Assembly: GCA_001792895.1 (NCBI GenBank) | Contig: MARA01000097.1 | Span: 1 to 36,937, forward strand | Direction of reading: 5' to 3' | Source: Lentinus brumalis | Taxonomy: Eukaryota > Basidiomycota > Agaricomycetes > Polyporales > Polyporaceae | DNA: 36,937 nt | In this document: positions 1 to 10,234 of the stretch, one piece after another | Layout: the number at the start of each line of letters is the position of its first letter | How positions within the stretch are numbered: position 1 is the first letter of the stretch | Notes under the pieces: model-generated | Databases searched by the model: none | Told to the model about the DNA's origin: nothing | Seen by the model: only the letters and a program-made list of their open reading frames with translations | Program-made: the position numbers and the translations under genes

Positions 1-59
1 CACGCCCACCCTGTCCGCACGCAACGTCTATCACCACCCAGTTACGACCCTAAACTTCG

Positions 60-245
60 ACAGTAATGTGTCGCGGTACTCCCTTCTGAGCTAAAAGGAC
101 GACATATGACACACAAACACTTGAGCTCAAGTGGTGAGCGCACCGAACACAAGCCCAGAATAAATGTGTCGTCCTGGACGACCACAGGTGGGGGAGCCCC
201 ATCGCGCGCCAGCGCTTGGTGCATGGTGACCCGCACAGTCCATAA
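60..245. repeat. Diverged copy of the palindrome-bearing composite repeat
   Basis: This segment is a decayed copy of the repeat block found at 7420-8200. It keeps the order of that unit: a piece like GCGGTACTCC (72-81), then ACCGAACACAAGCCC, then a palindrome at 166-184 with arms GTCGTCC and GGACGAC around a central T, then ACAGGTGGGGGAGCCCC and a CGCCAGCGCTTGGTGC tail. No gene is visible in it. Confidence 0.7.
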
Positions 246-1141
246 TCCAGGGAGGGTCACGACACTCAACTCCATTGTGTCTAGGCACCTACGACATGCG
301 ACGCAACGGACTCCAGGTCTTTCACTGGTGCACACCAAATGCGGGCTCGGGACGTGTAACTTTCCGGCACAGGATCGGTCACGCATCACAGGCGCCTCTC
401 TGCCACAATGCGATGCCCAAGTTGAGTACTTCTCTGGCCCACCACAACACCTCCAAGTCATATGTCAAGGATAGACTGCTGTCCTTGTCTGATTTGTGGC
501 TTAGACCAATGTGGCTGGCTCAAGATTTCTGTGCAACTCCGATATGTCTGCTGCAAGCCCACTAAACCAAGCCAGCAAGAGCCACACCGCGACATCACTG
601 GCAACGTACCCGGGCCAAAGCCGTGCAACCCATCCCAACATACGACCGTGTGACAGTATGGACTGGAGTGCACAACCAGACAAGACAAGACTAGAGGCAG
701 ATGCACCAATTACATGAGTCGCAACAAGCAACAAGCACAGTGTGGCTTGATCCATATTTCGAACAGTGTAGAGATTGTATCACTGTGGATGAAATGTATT
801 CGTCAGTATGTCCATGTTGGTGAACAGGATAATGTAAATGTCAAATGTATGGTGTAATGTGTGACTGGACATTGCCTTGCCATTCACTGCAGGTTCAATG
901 AGATAGTCCGGAACCACTCTTCCTTGGCTTAGGGTTAAAATGCTAATGTTACGCTAATTGTGCTGCTGCCTTCCGGAGACTATTCCACTCCCACATGCTG
1001 TGTGTCACGTCGTGGAGACATCATCGCAAAGGGCCCACCTCTGTAGTCCCAGAATACTCCAGGCTGCCAGTAGTCAAGGCATACCTTCACAAATAGAACA
1101 TAGAGCAGAAGGACACACTTGTTGAATGGCCGTGTGTAACC
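246..1141. other. No recognisable gene
   Basis: Short open frames exist on both strands, but none shows a known motif, a coherent set of splice sites or codon bias. The missing C-terminal methyltransferase motifs IX-X of the neighbouring DNMT1-like gene were looked for on the minus strand here and were not found. Confidence 0.5.
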
Positions 1142-2815
1142 CTAAGGCTCTTCCACCAGTCGGCTTCTGCATTTTCGCTGATATGCCGTCCTTGGCTCGG
1201 TCTCGTACATATCCATGATGCTTACATCCTCGGGGACCCAGCCCACCTTGGACAAGTGGCAAGGGACAGGGAGCCGATCAGAGTTGGGCACCAAGAGGGC
1301 TTTCTGAAAGGTCCTTCTTCAGGTCATCAGGAAGCTCCCTGCGCGTTACGTTATTTGCCGGTGCTGTCATCAAAGCAAGGATTGCACATACCAGTCAAAT
1401 TGGAGAAGGTCGCTGAGTGCATCGTGGATGGAGACATGCTTCATGGGAGCTGTCCCACTTGGAGCCCTGATAGAAGTGATGTCGACCTTCTCACCTAGGT
1501 GTATTGCGAGAGTTGTATTGGTGAATGATGCATGGCGCGGTTCAGGGTTGTTCGGAAGAGCATAGCCATGCTTGGCGACGACGAGGAAGAACCGAATTCG
1601 CCCCTGTGGTGTGCCATAGTGGCCAGCCTGTAGAAGACTGAAGCGGACTTGATACCTGCCTCTGACTGTCAGTACAGCGCCACTCAAGGCCATAGAGAGC
1701 AATATACCCCATCCTGACTAGTGCGTGCACAAGAAACTTCAGGCTGCCCTTGTCAATGCCACCTTCGACTGTGTACTTACTGGCCTGCGATGCGTGAAGA
1801 TTGTATTGAAGGAAACCCTTCACATTCTCGAAGAAGCAGTATTTGGGGCGTAGGAAGTCTACCCAGGACAGTAGGGTGAGCATGAGGTGGCTTTTCCTGT
1901 CGTGCGCCTGCTGGTACATATTCAGCGTCGAGTGAGATTGGCTGCTACGTCGTCAGCTGAAGTTCATCAACAACACAGAAAGCGGTGCGCACCATGGAAA
2001 GCCAGCTACGATGCAGTCTATCTGGCCTGGGACCGGCGGAGGCGGAAGCTCCTCCTTGCTCTTGATGTGAGTAGGTACCTTGTCCCGCTGTCCTGCGTGG
2101 CATTTGACTGCGTACTTGAGAACGGTGTTGGAACACTGGTTGTATACAACGGTGGATGGAGAGTTCCTCCTGTAACATGCAATCCATGAGCTCAATCCAA
2201 GACGTTGGGGCGGGCAGACCATACTTGAGCGTGTCCGCGGCACTGGGCGATATCTCCACGGCGTGCGTGACCTTCATGTGCCCTGTCTGCTCCATGGATC
2301 GCCCAAACGCGCCGCAGCCAGCGAAGGGGTCGAATGCCCTGAGAGGGCTCTCCTTCTTGAGCGCTTCGTACTCCTCCAGCTTGCTCAAGGCGTCCTGAAA
2401 ACAACGAGAGCATACAGGGATCTTGCAGCGCTCCAGCTTCGTCCGAGTAGCCCAGAGCGGAGGGTCAGATGGAACAAGATATTGCATGTAGAAGTGTAGT
2501 GGGGACAGATTGAGCCACTGGTCAAGGCCCATGTCGGGGGTGGACTTGGGATGCAGTACGGTGCAGCGCTTCAGCAGGTCTTCGGCCTTCACGACGATTG
2601 GCGGTGTGTCTGTCATGAAGAGCTCCCTCTGCAGTGTATCAGTCAATTTGAACGGTTGTCACTCGAGAGTGGTGCTAACCTCGTGGAGGAGAAGTAACGA
2701 CCCTTCTGCCATGCTTGACGCCAAGTCCACAATGCGTCCCAACAATCGGAGGGTCACCGTAGGGGTCGATGTCCTGTTGTTGTGGAATGAGACAGTGGCA
2801 AGCACCCCCACTGCA
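1142..2815 (-). pseudogene. DNMT1-type DNA (cytosine-5) methyltransferase, truncated at both ends
   Basis: Minus-strand exons can be joined at about 2815-2680, 2628-2225, 2169-1993, 1941-1708, 1655-1392 and 1338-1142; the introns are 51-55 bp and all GT-AG. The first part, with GRIVDLA and RELFMTDTPP, resembles the end of a DNMT1 BAH domain. Then follow methyltransferase motif I (DPFAGCGAFG), the block VYNQCSNTVLKYAVK, motif IV GFPCQSHS (its Cys codon split by the intron 1992-1942), motif VI FFENVKGFL and motif VIII QAGHYGTPQGRIR, and the conserved HDALSDLLQFDW. The enzyme family transfers a methyl group from AdoMet to cytosine. Signs of decay: a frame change near 1300, an in-frame TAG at 1144-1142 just before GYTRPFN, no motif IX-X further on, and no upstream domains because the palindrome array begins at 2821. 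The catalytic core reads intact, so loss of the ends is recent or incomplete. Family assignment is firm; function is unlikely. Confidence 0.8.
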
Positions 2816-2820
2816 CATGA

Positions 2821-3380
2821 TCGTCCGGGACGACCATACCCGTTATGCATTGCTTCTGCTAGGGACATTGGCGAACGAAGCGCGGGCGCGAGACCGCTCC
2901 AGCAGATGGTCGTCCGGGACGACCATAACGGGCATGGAGATGACGAGCAACACGCGCGCGAGGGGCCCGTTGCGCCTGTGGTCGTCCGGGACGACCATGC
3001 CCACACAGAGTCCAAGGGACTTGCCGAGCAACGCGCGCGCGAGGGACCCTTCAGCAGACGGTCGTCCGGGACGACCATACATCCATGGAGATGACGAGTA
3101 ACACGCGCGCGAGGGACCCGTTGCGCCTGTGGTCGTCCGGGACGACCAGTCCAAGGGACTTGACGAGCAACGCGCGCGCGAGGGACCCTTCAGCAGATGG
3201 TCGTCCGGGACGACCATAACGGGCATGGAGATGACGAGCAACACGCGCGCGAGGGACCCGTTGCGCCCGTGGTCGTCCGGGACGACCATGCCCACACAGT
3301 CCAAGGGACTTTACGAGCAACGCGCGCGCGAGGGACCCTTCAGCAGATGGTCGTGCAGATGGTCGTCCTGGACGACCATC
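2821..3380. repeat. Tandem array of palindromes with two alternating spacers
   Basis: Palindromes with arms TGGTCGTCC and GGACGACCA lie at 2907-2925, 2979-2997, 3060-3076, 3130-3148, 3198-3216, 3270-3288 and 3360-3378, plus a degenerate first copy at 2821-2833. The central base is G in most and T in the last, where the palindrome extends to 23 nt (3358-3380). Spacing is about 68-90 bp. Two spacer types alternate: one with ACGGGCATGGAGATGACGAG and one with TCCAAGGGACTTGCCGAG. Both contain CGCGCGCGAGGGACCC. The array sits exactly where the DNMT1-like gene loses its 5' part. Confidence 0.9.
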
Positions 3381-3506
3381 GAGAAATTGGTGCGTTCAGA
3401 GTGAGCTACGCGTGAATTCACCCAACGCGTGTTGTACGGGACCAGTGAATAGTATCAATAAAATGAAACCTGCACTACACATGGATGTATCGGTGACCGG
3501 ACCCAT

Positions 3507-6500
3507 TTATAATGTATGCTGGACGTCCCAATCCATGAAGTCGCGCAGGTCGGGGAAGGGGGGTGGGGCGGGCCGGGGGCCACTGATAGGCAACAGGCGG
3601 CTGACAGTAGGGGTGGGAGGAGTCGGGGGGCGTGGAAGCTCCAACATGAACCGGTACTGGCGTATAGGAGTGTGCGGCGCGGGGGTGGCTGGGCGAGAGA
3701 GATCTAGATCACGGAACGGGTTTGTGGGCGAGTCAAAAGGGGAGGTTGTGGGTGACTGGACAGGAGCATTGTTGGGCGAGTCCACAAAAGGGTTTGTGGG
3801 AGACTCGAGACTCAGCAGAGAATCAGAGCGTCGGTGCTGCTGGGGTGTGCGTGGTTGCCAGCCCCCTCGTGCAGACAGATGATCTGATTCAAAACGCGGC
3901 TGCTCGATAGGTGGATCCTCTTCGTCTTCTTCCTCTTCCTCGCGGAGGTTCCGGGCGGCGGCGGCGTCTGCAGCCTCGCCTTCTTCGATGAATCTCTGAA
4001 CCGCAGCTCTACAGTCCTCAACTTGCGCCATGGCCATAACCCAAGGGTCTGGCCTCCGCTGCTGGGGGTGCTCTTCCTCCTCTTCCTCTTCCTCTTCCTC
4101 TTGCTGTGGGCCGGGCAGGCGAGGACGACTGTTAACGGGAGGGGACCGGCGTGGAGAGTCTGGTTCCTCTTCCTCTTCCTCTTCCTCTTGCTGTGGGCCG
4201 GGCAGGCGAGGACGACTGTTAATGGGAGGGGACCGGCGTGGAGAGTCTGGTTCCTCTTCCTCTTCCTCTTGCTGTGGGCCGGGCAGGCGAGGACTGTTAA
4301 TGGGAGGCGACCCGCGAGGAGAGTGCCGAGGGATGGGAGAGTGGGGAGTGCTGATGCTACGTGTCAGGCTGCGACGTGGGCCAAAGACCTGCGGGGGTGC
4401 GACGGACTCGCGATGGTTAGCGCGTGCCTGCTGCGCTAACCATGCCTGGTCTTCCTCTTCGAGGACCTCTCTTTCGTTGCGAACCTGCTGTGCCAGGTCC
4501 TCGGGGTCATAAAGGGCAATGTCGCGCACACTGTCAAGTAGACGTCTGTTGACGGCGATGTTGACGGCGGGGCCGGTGAGATCCTCGGGGTAGCGAAGCC
4601 AGCCGTTTGTGTTGTGTCTGGCCTTGGTGTCCCACATGCGATCAGTACTCGCGTGCGGAACCCACAAAAGGCCTAGGAACTTCTCTTTGAGAAGGAGGCG
4701 CACAATGTTGGAACTCCGTGTGGTTAGGCTGTCGAGTTCTGCCAGGTAGTCGCGGAAGTATTGAGCATTGCGGAAGTTCTGGAGGTTAGGCGCAATCGGC
4801 TTGCCCTTGGGAGGATAATAACGCGGGAACATCATGTCCTTCCACTCGTCTTCGGACAAGATCCGTATGTACGCAGCCTGGAAGGGGAGCGCGGTGACAC
4901 TCTTGAATACTTCCTCGTTGGCCGCCTGGCGCTCGGCAAGGGACATGGTTAGGCGGGAGGGGGCCAGACGCGAGCGGAAGTTGGGGGCGCACTGAATGAT
5001 GTCGGAAGGGAATTGGGCCCAGATTTTGGAGAAAACACCATCCAACGGCCGCTCGGGTTCAAGGTCCTCGAATCCGCCGAGGTTGTCGACGTCATCCCCA
5101 GTCATCTGAAGGCGTCGCTGGCGACGAACCCCGCGGTCCTGCAGGCCAAAGTCATGCAGCACGGGCTCCTGGAGAAGGGTGACCTCCTGGGTCGGGCGCC
5201 GGTTGTTGGTCCGCTCGCGGTTGGAGCGCGACAGCCTGGACAGCCCGAGTGCCATGCCAGAAACCGCCTGCTGAGCGGCAGGGAAGCCTCCTGTCTGCCC
5301 ATACATCAGGCCGAGTTGGAATGGGTCGATCGTGCGGTCCGCGGGCAGACGGAGGTAGCCCCCACCGCGGTCACGAACAATGGCGCATATGAAGTACACC
5401 CCACGTGGTTCCAGGCATGGTACCATGTTGTCCTCGTCCACCTCCGCCCCTGCATTCTCCTCGTCCTCGGGATCGGCGTCGGGGTCATACCAGTATGCAC
5501 ATGCCTTCGCGAGCTCCTGCTCAGCCGGGCGCTCGCTGGGCCGGTACATCACTGCATTCATCATGTACACGGTGACCGAGGCGAGCATCATGTTTGGCAT
5601 CCAGCGGCGAGCCGCCCCTGGAGTGTCCTTGATCTCACTCAAGAGCTTGTACATGGCTGCCAGTCGGTAGAACTTGAAGTACCTAGGGAGAGGGTCGGTC
5701 TGCGTTCACAAAGATATTCTAACCGGACGTACCACCACATAGAGGCAGGGATCGCAAGTATGGATTGTTCCACCAGCGCATTGGGGAAGTCCGTAAGAGA
5801 CTGCCTCGCATAGGCCGCATTGACACGAATCTCGAAACGGGCTGTACCGTCCTGTATGACACCGTTTCGCCCTGCACAGTCCAGGAAGGTGGTGCTAATG
5901 GTGTCCATGTCTTGCAAGAGCTTCTCAATTTTGCCTGGAATGAGGTCGTACGAGCCGCGCCGACGATAAACCCCGTTGTTCATTTGGTAGGTGGCCGCCT
6001 TGTCCGTGGTGTAGACATTGCAATAGACAACATGATCATGCCGCCCGCGGCTGCGAGGTTCTAGGCGGAAACCGGCAAAGTCAGAGAGATGAGCGCTGGC
6101 ATCCTGACGGTATAGCTTCTGGCTGCGTGCCAGGTCCTGCTCGACATTCGGTCCAATGGAAGGAAGGGCGTGGCGAATGAGACGAGGATGAGCAACAGTA
6201 AGCCACTGCAGCACGTAGCCCTCTTCGTGAATGTCGATGGCGACGTCAACAAACCAGCGGGTTTGCACCTCCTCCGCAGGAACCAAGGTCAGGTCCAAGG
6301 GAGCCAGCAACGCCTCGAGAGCCTCCCTCCGGGCCTCCTCGTCACCGGGATCATGGAGTGTCTGAGCTTTGACTCCTCGCGCCTCGACCTCGAAGAACGC
6401 GTCCGCGAACGACGCCCCGAGGAGGGCGAGCTTTTGCAGGAACAGCGGGGCAAAGTCATCCAGCGCGGAAGCAGGAAGGTCGTGGGTGATCGTGCCAAGT

Positions 6501-7149
6501 TGCCCTCCGCCGCCGCGCGCGAGAGTGGTTGCATGGCGATAGTTGTTGGGCCATTGCGCGGCTACCTCGGGCAGGAGTTCACGGACGCTTGGTAGCAGGG
6601 CTCGGTCATAGATGCTGGCGAAATGCTCCGGAGGAATGGCAGGGTTCGTGTGGGGGTCGAACCGGTGGGGAAAGAACACGCGCACTTGATGGCGGACTCC
6701 GTATTTGGCAAACATGAAGTTTGGGATCTTGTGAAGCGGAACTTCAACCATGCGCTCCTGCGCTAGTCAGCTCGTACTACGTGCGATGGTGACTCAACAC
6801 TCACTCCCCGTCTAATAGGATACGTAAGGTGCACGTCCGTGGTGAGCGTTTCGCGGAAGGGCGGCACTGCGTGGATCGAGAGCGCTGCTGTGAAGGGCAG
6901 ATGCTCGGTGAGGCCGATCAGAGAGTCGAAGTCCCCGCTGACAGTCGGAGACTCGGGAGCATCGAGGTCGAGGGTCGGATTGAGAAACAAACGACGCGCC
7001 TCTCCGTCGATGTCGGCCCGCCCAGCAAGAATGTACTGCATAAACGCGTGGCCGTCATCGTCAGTGTCAGCCAAGTCACGAGCAGTCAAGAGAAACTCTT
7101 CCAGCCCAACGGTCTTGGGAGGGAGGTACTCGTCAGGGAACAGAGGCAT
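3507..7149 (-). CDS. Gene A: uncharacterised three-exon protein, paralogue of gene B
   Basis: Exons 7149-6805, 6757-5733 and 5682-3507 join in frame through introns of 47 bp (6804-6758) and 50 bp (5732-5683) to give about 1181 residues without a stop. The start is the first ATG after a TATA box at 7190-7184. Blocks shared with gene B are PDEYLPP near residue 5, SGDFDSLIG at 71-79, VPLHKI at the start of exon 2, GYVLQWLT, NVYTTDKAATYQ, IQDGTARFEIRV and MWW at the exon 2/3 junction, and SKIWAQFPSDII in exon 3. The C-terminal third is disordered: three repeats of about 29 residues (near 915-995) of proline/arginine (SPPINSRPRLPGPQQ) followed by glutamate runs, then a Ser/Pro-rich tail. No signal peptide or membrane helix is seen. 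I do not recognise the family or any catalytic motif. The gene is uninterrupted, unlike B. It is enclosed by palindrome-bearing repeats on both sides. Confidence 0.85.
4070..4310 (-). repeat. Coding tandem repeat in gene A
   Basis: Three copies of an approximately 29-codon unit encode proline/arginine-rich sequence followed by six to ten glutamates. Copies differ mainly in the number of glutamate codons, as expected for a slippage-prone minisatellite. The encoded segment is very acidic and probably unstructured. Confidence 0.85.
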
Positions 7150-7183
7150 GGTGAGTTGAACATACCCCGCCGCCGCCGCCGTT

Positions 7184-7190
7184 CTATATA
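7184..7190 (-). promoter_or_regulatory. TATA box of gene A
   Basis: The minus strand reads TATATAG, 35-41 bases upstream of the start codon at 7149, with a CCG-repeat stretch between. The distance is short, so the 5' UTR would be only a few bases. Confidence 0.5.
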
Positions 7191-7419
7191 ATATCCTGGA
7201 ACGAAAAATTTCCCCTCTCAGATGGGGAGTGATGCCGCCATGGGATTACCCACCAGCCACATTATCGATTACCCCCGGATGATCGCTGTGCCCTGGGTAA
7301 ACGGAAATGCCTGAATGGTCAGTATGTTGGCCACAACTGTTTACCCTAACTGCCTGACCACGCCGATCACCATTGTTTACCATATTGAGCAAGTATGTTA
7401 CGGGTGGTTAACGAGACCG

Positions 7420-8200
7420 CTGGGTACTTATTTGCCGTTATTTACCTGTGTGGTTCGCGCGTGTATTCTCAGGACGCGCCGAACGCAAGCCCGTTCAATA
7501 ACGGTGGTCGTCCAGGACGACCACAGGCGGGGGGACCCCACCAGACGCCGGCGGTGGGCACTCCCACGTACGCAGTGGCGCGATACTCCCGTCGGTACAT
7601 GTTTGCCGTTATTTACCTGTGTGGTTCGCGTGTATATGCTCATGCCGCGCCGAACGCAACCCTTGGTGGTCGTCCAGGACGACCACAGGGCGGGGGAGCC
7701 CAGTGGTGCGCCAGCGCTTGTGCGTGGTGTCCCGCACATACTGTGGTCGTCCAGGACGACCACAGGCAGGGGCAGGCCCACGAGGCGCCGGCGCTGCGCA
7801 CTGCCGCTTACTCAATGGCGGGGTGTTCCAGCGGGTCCATATTTGCCCTTATTTACCTGTGTGGTTCGCGGTGGATAAAATCAGGAGGCGCCGAACGCAA
7901 GCCTAACTGGTCGTCCAGGACGACCACAGACGGGGGGAGCCCCATGGTGCGCCAGCGCTTGTGCGTCGTGTCCCGCACATACTGTGGTCGTCCAGGACGA
8001 CCACAGGCGGGGGCAGCCCCACCAGACGCCGGCGCTGGGCACTGCCGCCTTTATCTACTTACCTGAGTTACGTACAGTGGCGTAGTCGGTTCTTATAAAT
8101 CTGTTCTCTGTACTCAGTGGCGCGGTACTCCAGCAGGTACATATTTGCCCTTATTTACCTGTGTGGTTCGCGTGGATATGCTCAGCCTTTGACTAATACA
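7420..8200. repeat. Composite repeat block carrying five palindromes
   Basis: Four copies of TTACCTGTGTGGTTCGCG (around 7443, 7613, 7855 and 8155) each begin a unit of about 170-300 bp. The first three continue with CGCCGAACGCAA and a palindrome TGGTCGTCCAGGACGACCA, then ACAGGCGGGGG and a GC-rich tail. The fourth (8155-8200) has no palindrome. Palindromes are at 7505-7523, 7667-7685, 7744-7762, 7908-7926 and 7985-8003, all with central A and several with one extra pair (GTGG...CCAC). Units differ in length because some carry a second palindrome. The frames that cross the block are low-complexity and not credible genes. Bases 7200-7420 and 8200-8400 show nothing recognisable. Confidence 0.85.
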
Positions 8201-8408
8201 GTCTGCCCCGAACGCCAGGCCGGTGGTTACCACCCTCTCTATGCAAACGACCAGAATCGCATACGCTAGTAAACGGTTGCATTGAGGTCCCAAGCCCTGA
8301 CGGTAGAGGTGTTGAGAGAGACTAAAGTGTCGGCCCTGCTGCCTTGGTTCGTAGACAGTCTAGATAGTGCGTGAGGCAGTAAAAAATACCCGAGCCTGCA
8401 AGAACACG

Positions 8409-8483
8409 CAGCCCCGCAGGAATCGAACCTGCGACCGCTCGATGCCTTCGCAGAGCGGCTTACCCACTAAGCCAGGAGGGCTG
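8409..8483 (-). tRNA. tRNA-like gene 1 (anticodon not assignable)
   Basis: On the minus strand a 7-bp acceptor stem (CAGCCCT with GGGGCTG, one G-T pair), an A-box-like GGCTTAGTGGG with D stem GGCT/AGCC, and a perfect T arm and B box (GGTTCGATTCC) are present. A T6 run, a Pol III terminator, follows 22 bases after the end (8386-8381). Instead of a normal 5-bp/7-nt anticodon arm there is a stem CCGCTC/GAGCGG with a 12-nt loop, so an intron or a degenerate arm is needed. It may be a tRNA-derived repeat rather than a working tRNA. Confidence 0.6.
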
Positions 8484-8566
8484 ATGCTCAGTACCATCAG
8501 CACCGCGTCCCACCCCAATAACACGGTGTCGCCAGCTGACTGACAAAAAACATACGAGCAGTGAAA

Positions 8567-8640
8567 CAGCCCCGCAGGAATCGAACCTGCGACCGCTCAA
8601 TGCATTGCACAGCGGCTTACCCACTAAGCCAGGAGGGCTG
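8567..8640 (-). tRNA. tRNA-like gene 2
   Basis: Almost the same as the copy at 8409-8483, including the B box GGTTCGATTCC and a T6 terminator at 8550-8545. The central arm differs (TGTGCAATGCATTGA) and breaks part of the CCGCT/AGCGG stem. The 60 bases upstream of it (minus strand) are also shared with the other copies, including GGTACTGAGCA, so the duplicated unit is about 150 bp and larger than the tRNA part. Confidence 0.55.
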
Positions 8641-8725
8641 GTGCTCAGTACCATCAGAACCCCGTGTCATGCCAATAAGCTGCCGTTGTCAGGCGACAAA
8701 AAAAGTCACTCGCCACTTATTATAC

Positions 8726-8800
8726 CAGCCCCGCAGGAATCGAACCTGCGACCGCTCGATGCCTTCGCAGAGCGGCTTACCCACTACGCCAGTAGGGCTG
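8726..8800 (-). tRNA. tRNA-like gene 3
   Basis: Third tandem copy, with the same central arm as copy 1, an intact B box and a T7 terminator at 8704-8698. The A box is altered (GGCGTAGTGGG), which breaks one D-stem pair. Spacing to copy 2 is 159 bp, so the three copies form a tandem array. Confidence 0.55.
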
Positions 8801-9037
8801 GTACACAGACCGACCCGAAACTAACCCTCACATGGAAGCAGCCCTCTGGACTCAGTGGTGAACAGAGAACAGAAGAACCGACGCTACCGTAAGTAACTCA
8901 GGTAATAGGTAACAATTTAATACCCCGCCGGCCCGGTGGCTCAGTAAGGACCGATCTGATATACGGTAAGTCACTCAGCTTATTAAGATGTATGTACGAA
9001 TTTATGGTGCTAAGCGCCACCCGGCCGTGTACATGCG

Positions 9038-9337
9038 TGGTCGTCCAGGACGACCAGTGTGCGCCGGGAACCCCGGCCGTGCTGGCTCTGCCACTAGGGA
9101 CATTGAAACTCTCAAAACATTTCCATGTCCCGGACTCACCATCAGGCAGAGAACCGTGGCTAGAGAGAGAGAGAGAGAGAGAGATATTCATTTAGTAGTC
9201 ATTAAACCATAAAGTGCAGCGCTACACGACCGTGCCCACAGCCCACCATGTGGTCGTCCAGGACGACCACGGTGTACACTGAGCCCGCGGAGATTAAGCG
9301 CTCGTCCCTCCAGCCCGCTATAGTCGTCCAGGACGAC
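9038..9337. repeat. Three dispersed palindromes
   Basis: TGGTCGTCCAGGACGACCA occurs at 9038-9056 and 9251-9269, and a shorter form (GTCGTCC, A, GGACGAC) at 9323-9337. Here the palindromes stand alone, without the spacer sequences seen in the two arrays, so the palindrome itself is the unit that is kept. Bases 8800-9590 otherwise hold no gene. Confidence 0.85.
9162..9184. repeat. (AG)n microsatellite
   Basis: An uninterrupted AG dinucleotide tract of about eleven and a half units lies between two of the dispersed palindromes. Confidence 0.95.
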
Positions 9338-9590
9338 CATTTAGCCATGCTGAGCTGTGCACCAGAAACATTGAAACTCCCAATCAAATTGCATGTATCG
9401 CACACAACAGCAGAGAAGTCACTTAAGTACTCATTATCATCGAGTACAGCGGGACCTCAGGCAACATGGAACGGTTGTACATATATACGCATCAATGATA
9501 CAAGATCTAAAGTACATGCGACAGCGGCGGCCCAAGAAACTAGAGGGGTAACTACGTCTTTGCTATGTGTGTAGTCCGTTACCCGCTCCT

Positions 9591-10227
9591 CTATGACCGC
9601 TTCCCTCTCCTCCGCTTGTCCTTGGCCTTGTCCGCCTTGGCCTCCTGGTCCGCCTTCCCTGCCTTCCTGGGGCCCATTTTGGCGGTGAGCTCCGAGGCGG
9701 CCCCGACGTCGCTCAACTTGTCGAGCAAGTCCGTGTTGCGGCCCTTCCTCAGGCTGCTGCGTCGCTCGTCCCCGGCCACCACCTGCGCGGGGCTGACCTC
9801 AGCGCGCTTCCGTTTGCGGGTGCTGGGACCTGGCTCGCCCTGCGGGATGTCGTCCAAGTCGTCGACCGTGCCGCCGAAGATGGTCTCGAAGGTGGAGTCG
9901 CGCGTGGCCTCCCCGTCGATGTCCATCCCCGTGTGGTCCAGGCGGGGCGAGTACCGGTACCACTCGTCCATCTGGAACTCGCCGCCGCCCTGCTGCTGCT
10001 CGTCGGCGGGCTCGTCGGTGCCCTCAGGCTGCCGCGCACCGCCCGCGGTGTCGTCCGCGCCGCCGCCCTGCTGCTGCTCGTCGGCGGGCTCGTCGGTGCC
10101 CTCAGGCTGCCGCGCGCCGCCCGCGGTCTCGTCCGCGCCGCCGCCCTGCTGCTGCTCGTCGGCGGTCTCGTCGGTGCCCTCAGGCTGCCGCGCGCCGCCC
10201 GCGGTCTCGTCCGCGCCGCCGCCCTGC
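9591..10227 (-). CDS. Hypothetical protein, 5' end missing, cut at the foldback element
   Basis: An open frame reads leftward from a TAG just inside the edge of the foldback element to a stop at 9591, about 211 residues. The N-terminal half is a 26-residue tandem repeat (GGADETAGGARQPEGTDE plus ADEQQQ). The unique part begins near MDEWYRYSPR (first ATG at 9971). It ends in lysine/arginine-rich sequence with nuclear-localisation-like stretches (RKRKRAE near the middle, KDKRRRGKRS at the end). No known domain is recognised. The real start may be at 9971 or have been lost on insertion. High GC and clean reading suggest coding sequence, but the gene may be broken. Confidence 0.45.
9985..10227 (-). 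repeat. 78-bp coding tandem repeat
   Basis: Three copies of a 78-bp unit, each encoding the acidic 26-residue motif of the ORF at 9591-10227. Copies differ by single substitutions such as Pro/Thr in DEPADE and DETADE. The period is an exact number of codons. Confidence 0.9.
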
Positions 10228-10234
10228 CACTAGA

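Noticed and set aside
42..755. Overlapping ORFs at the left end as a gene or as the methyltransferase C-terminus
   Set aside because: Part lies in the composite repeat, and no motif IX or X or other domain could be read in any frame.
2821..3380. CRISPR-like array of short palindromic repeats with spacers
   Set aside because: Spacers are not unique but alternate between two sequences, repeats are perfect inverted repeats rather than direct repeats with a leader, no cas genes are present and the genome is eukaryotic.
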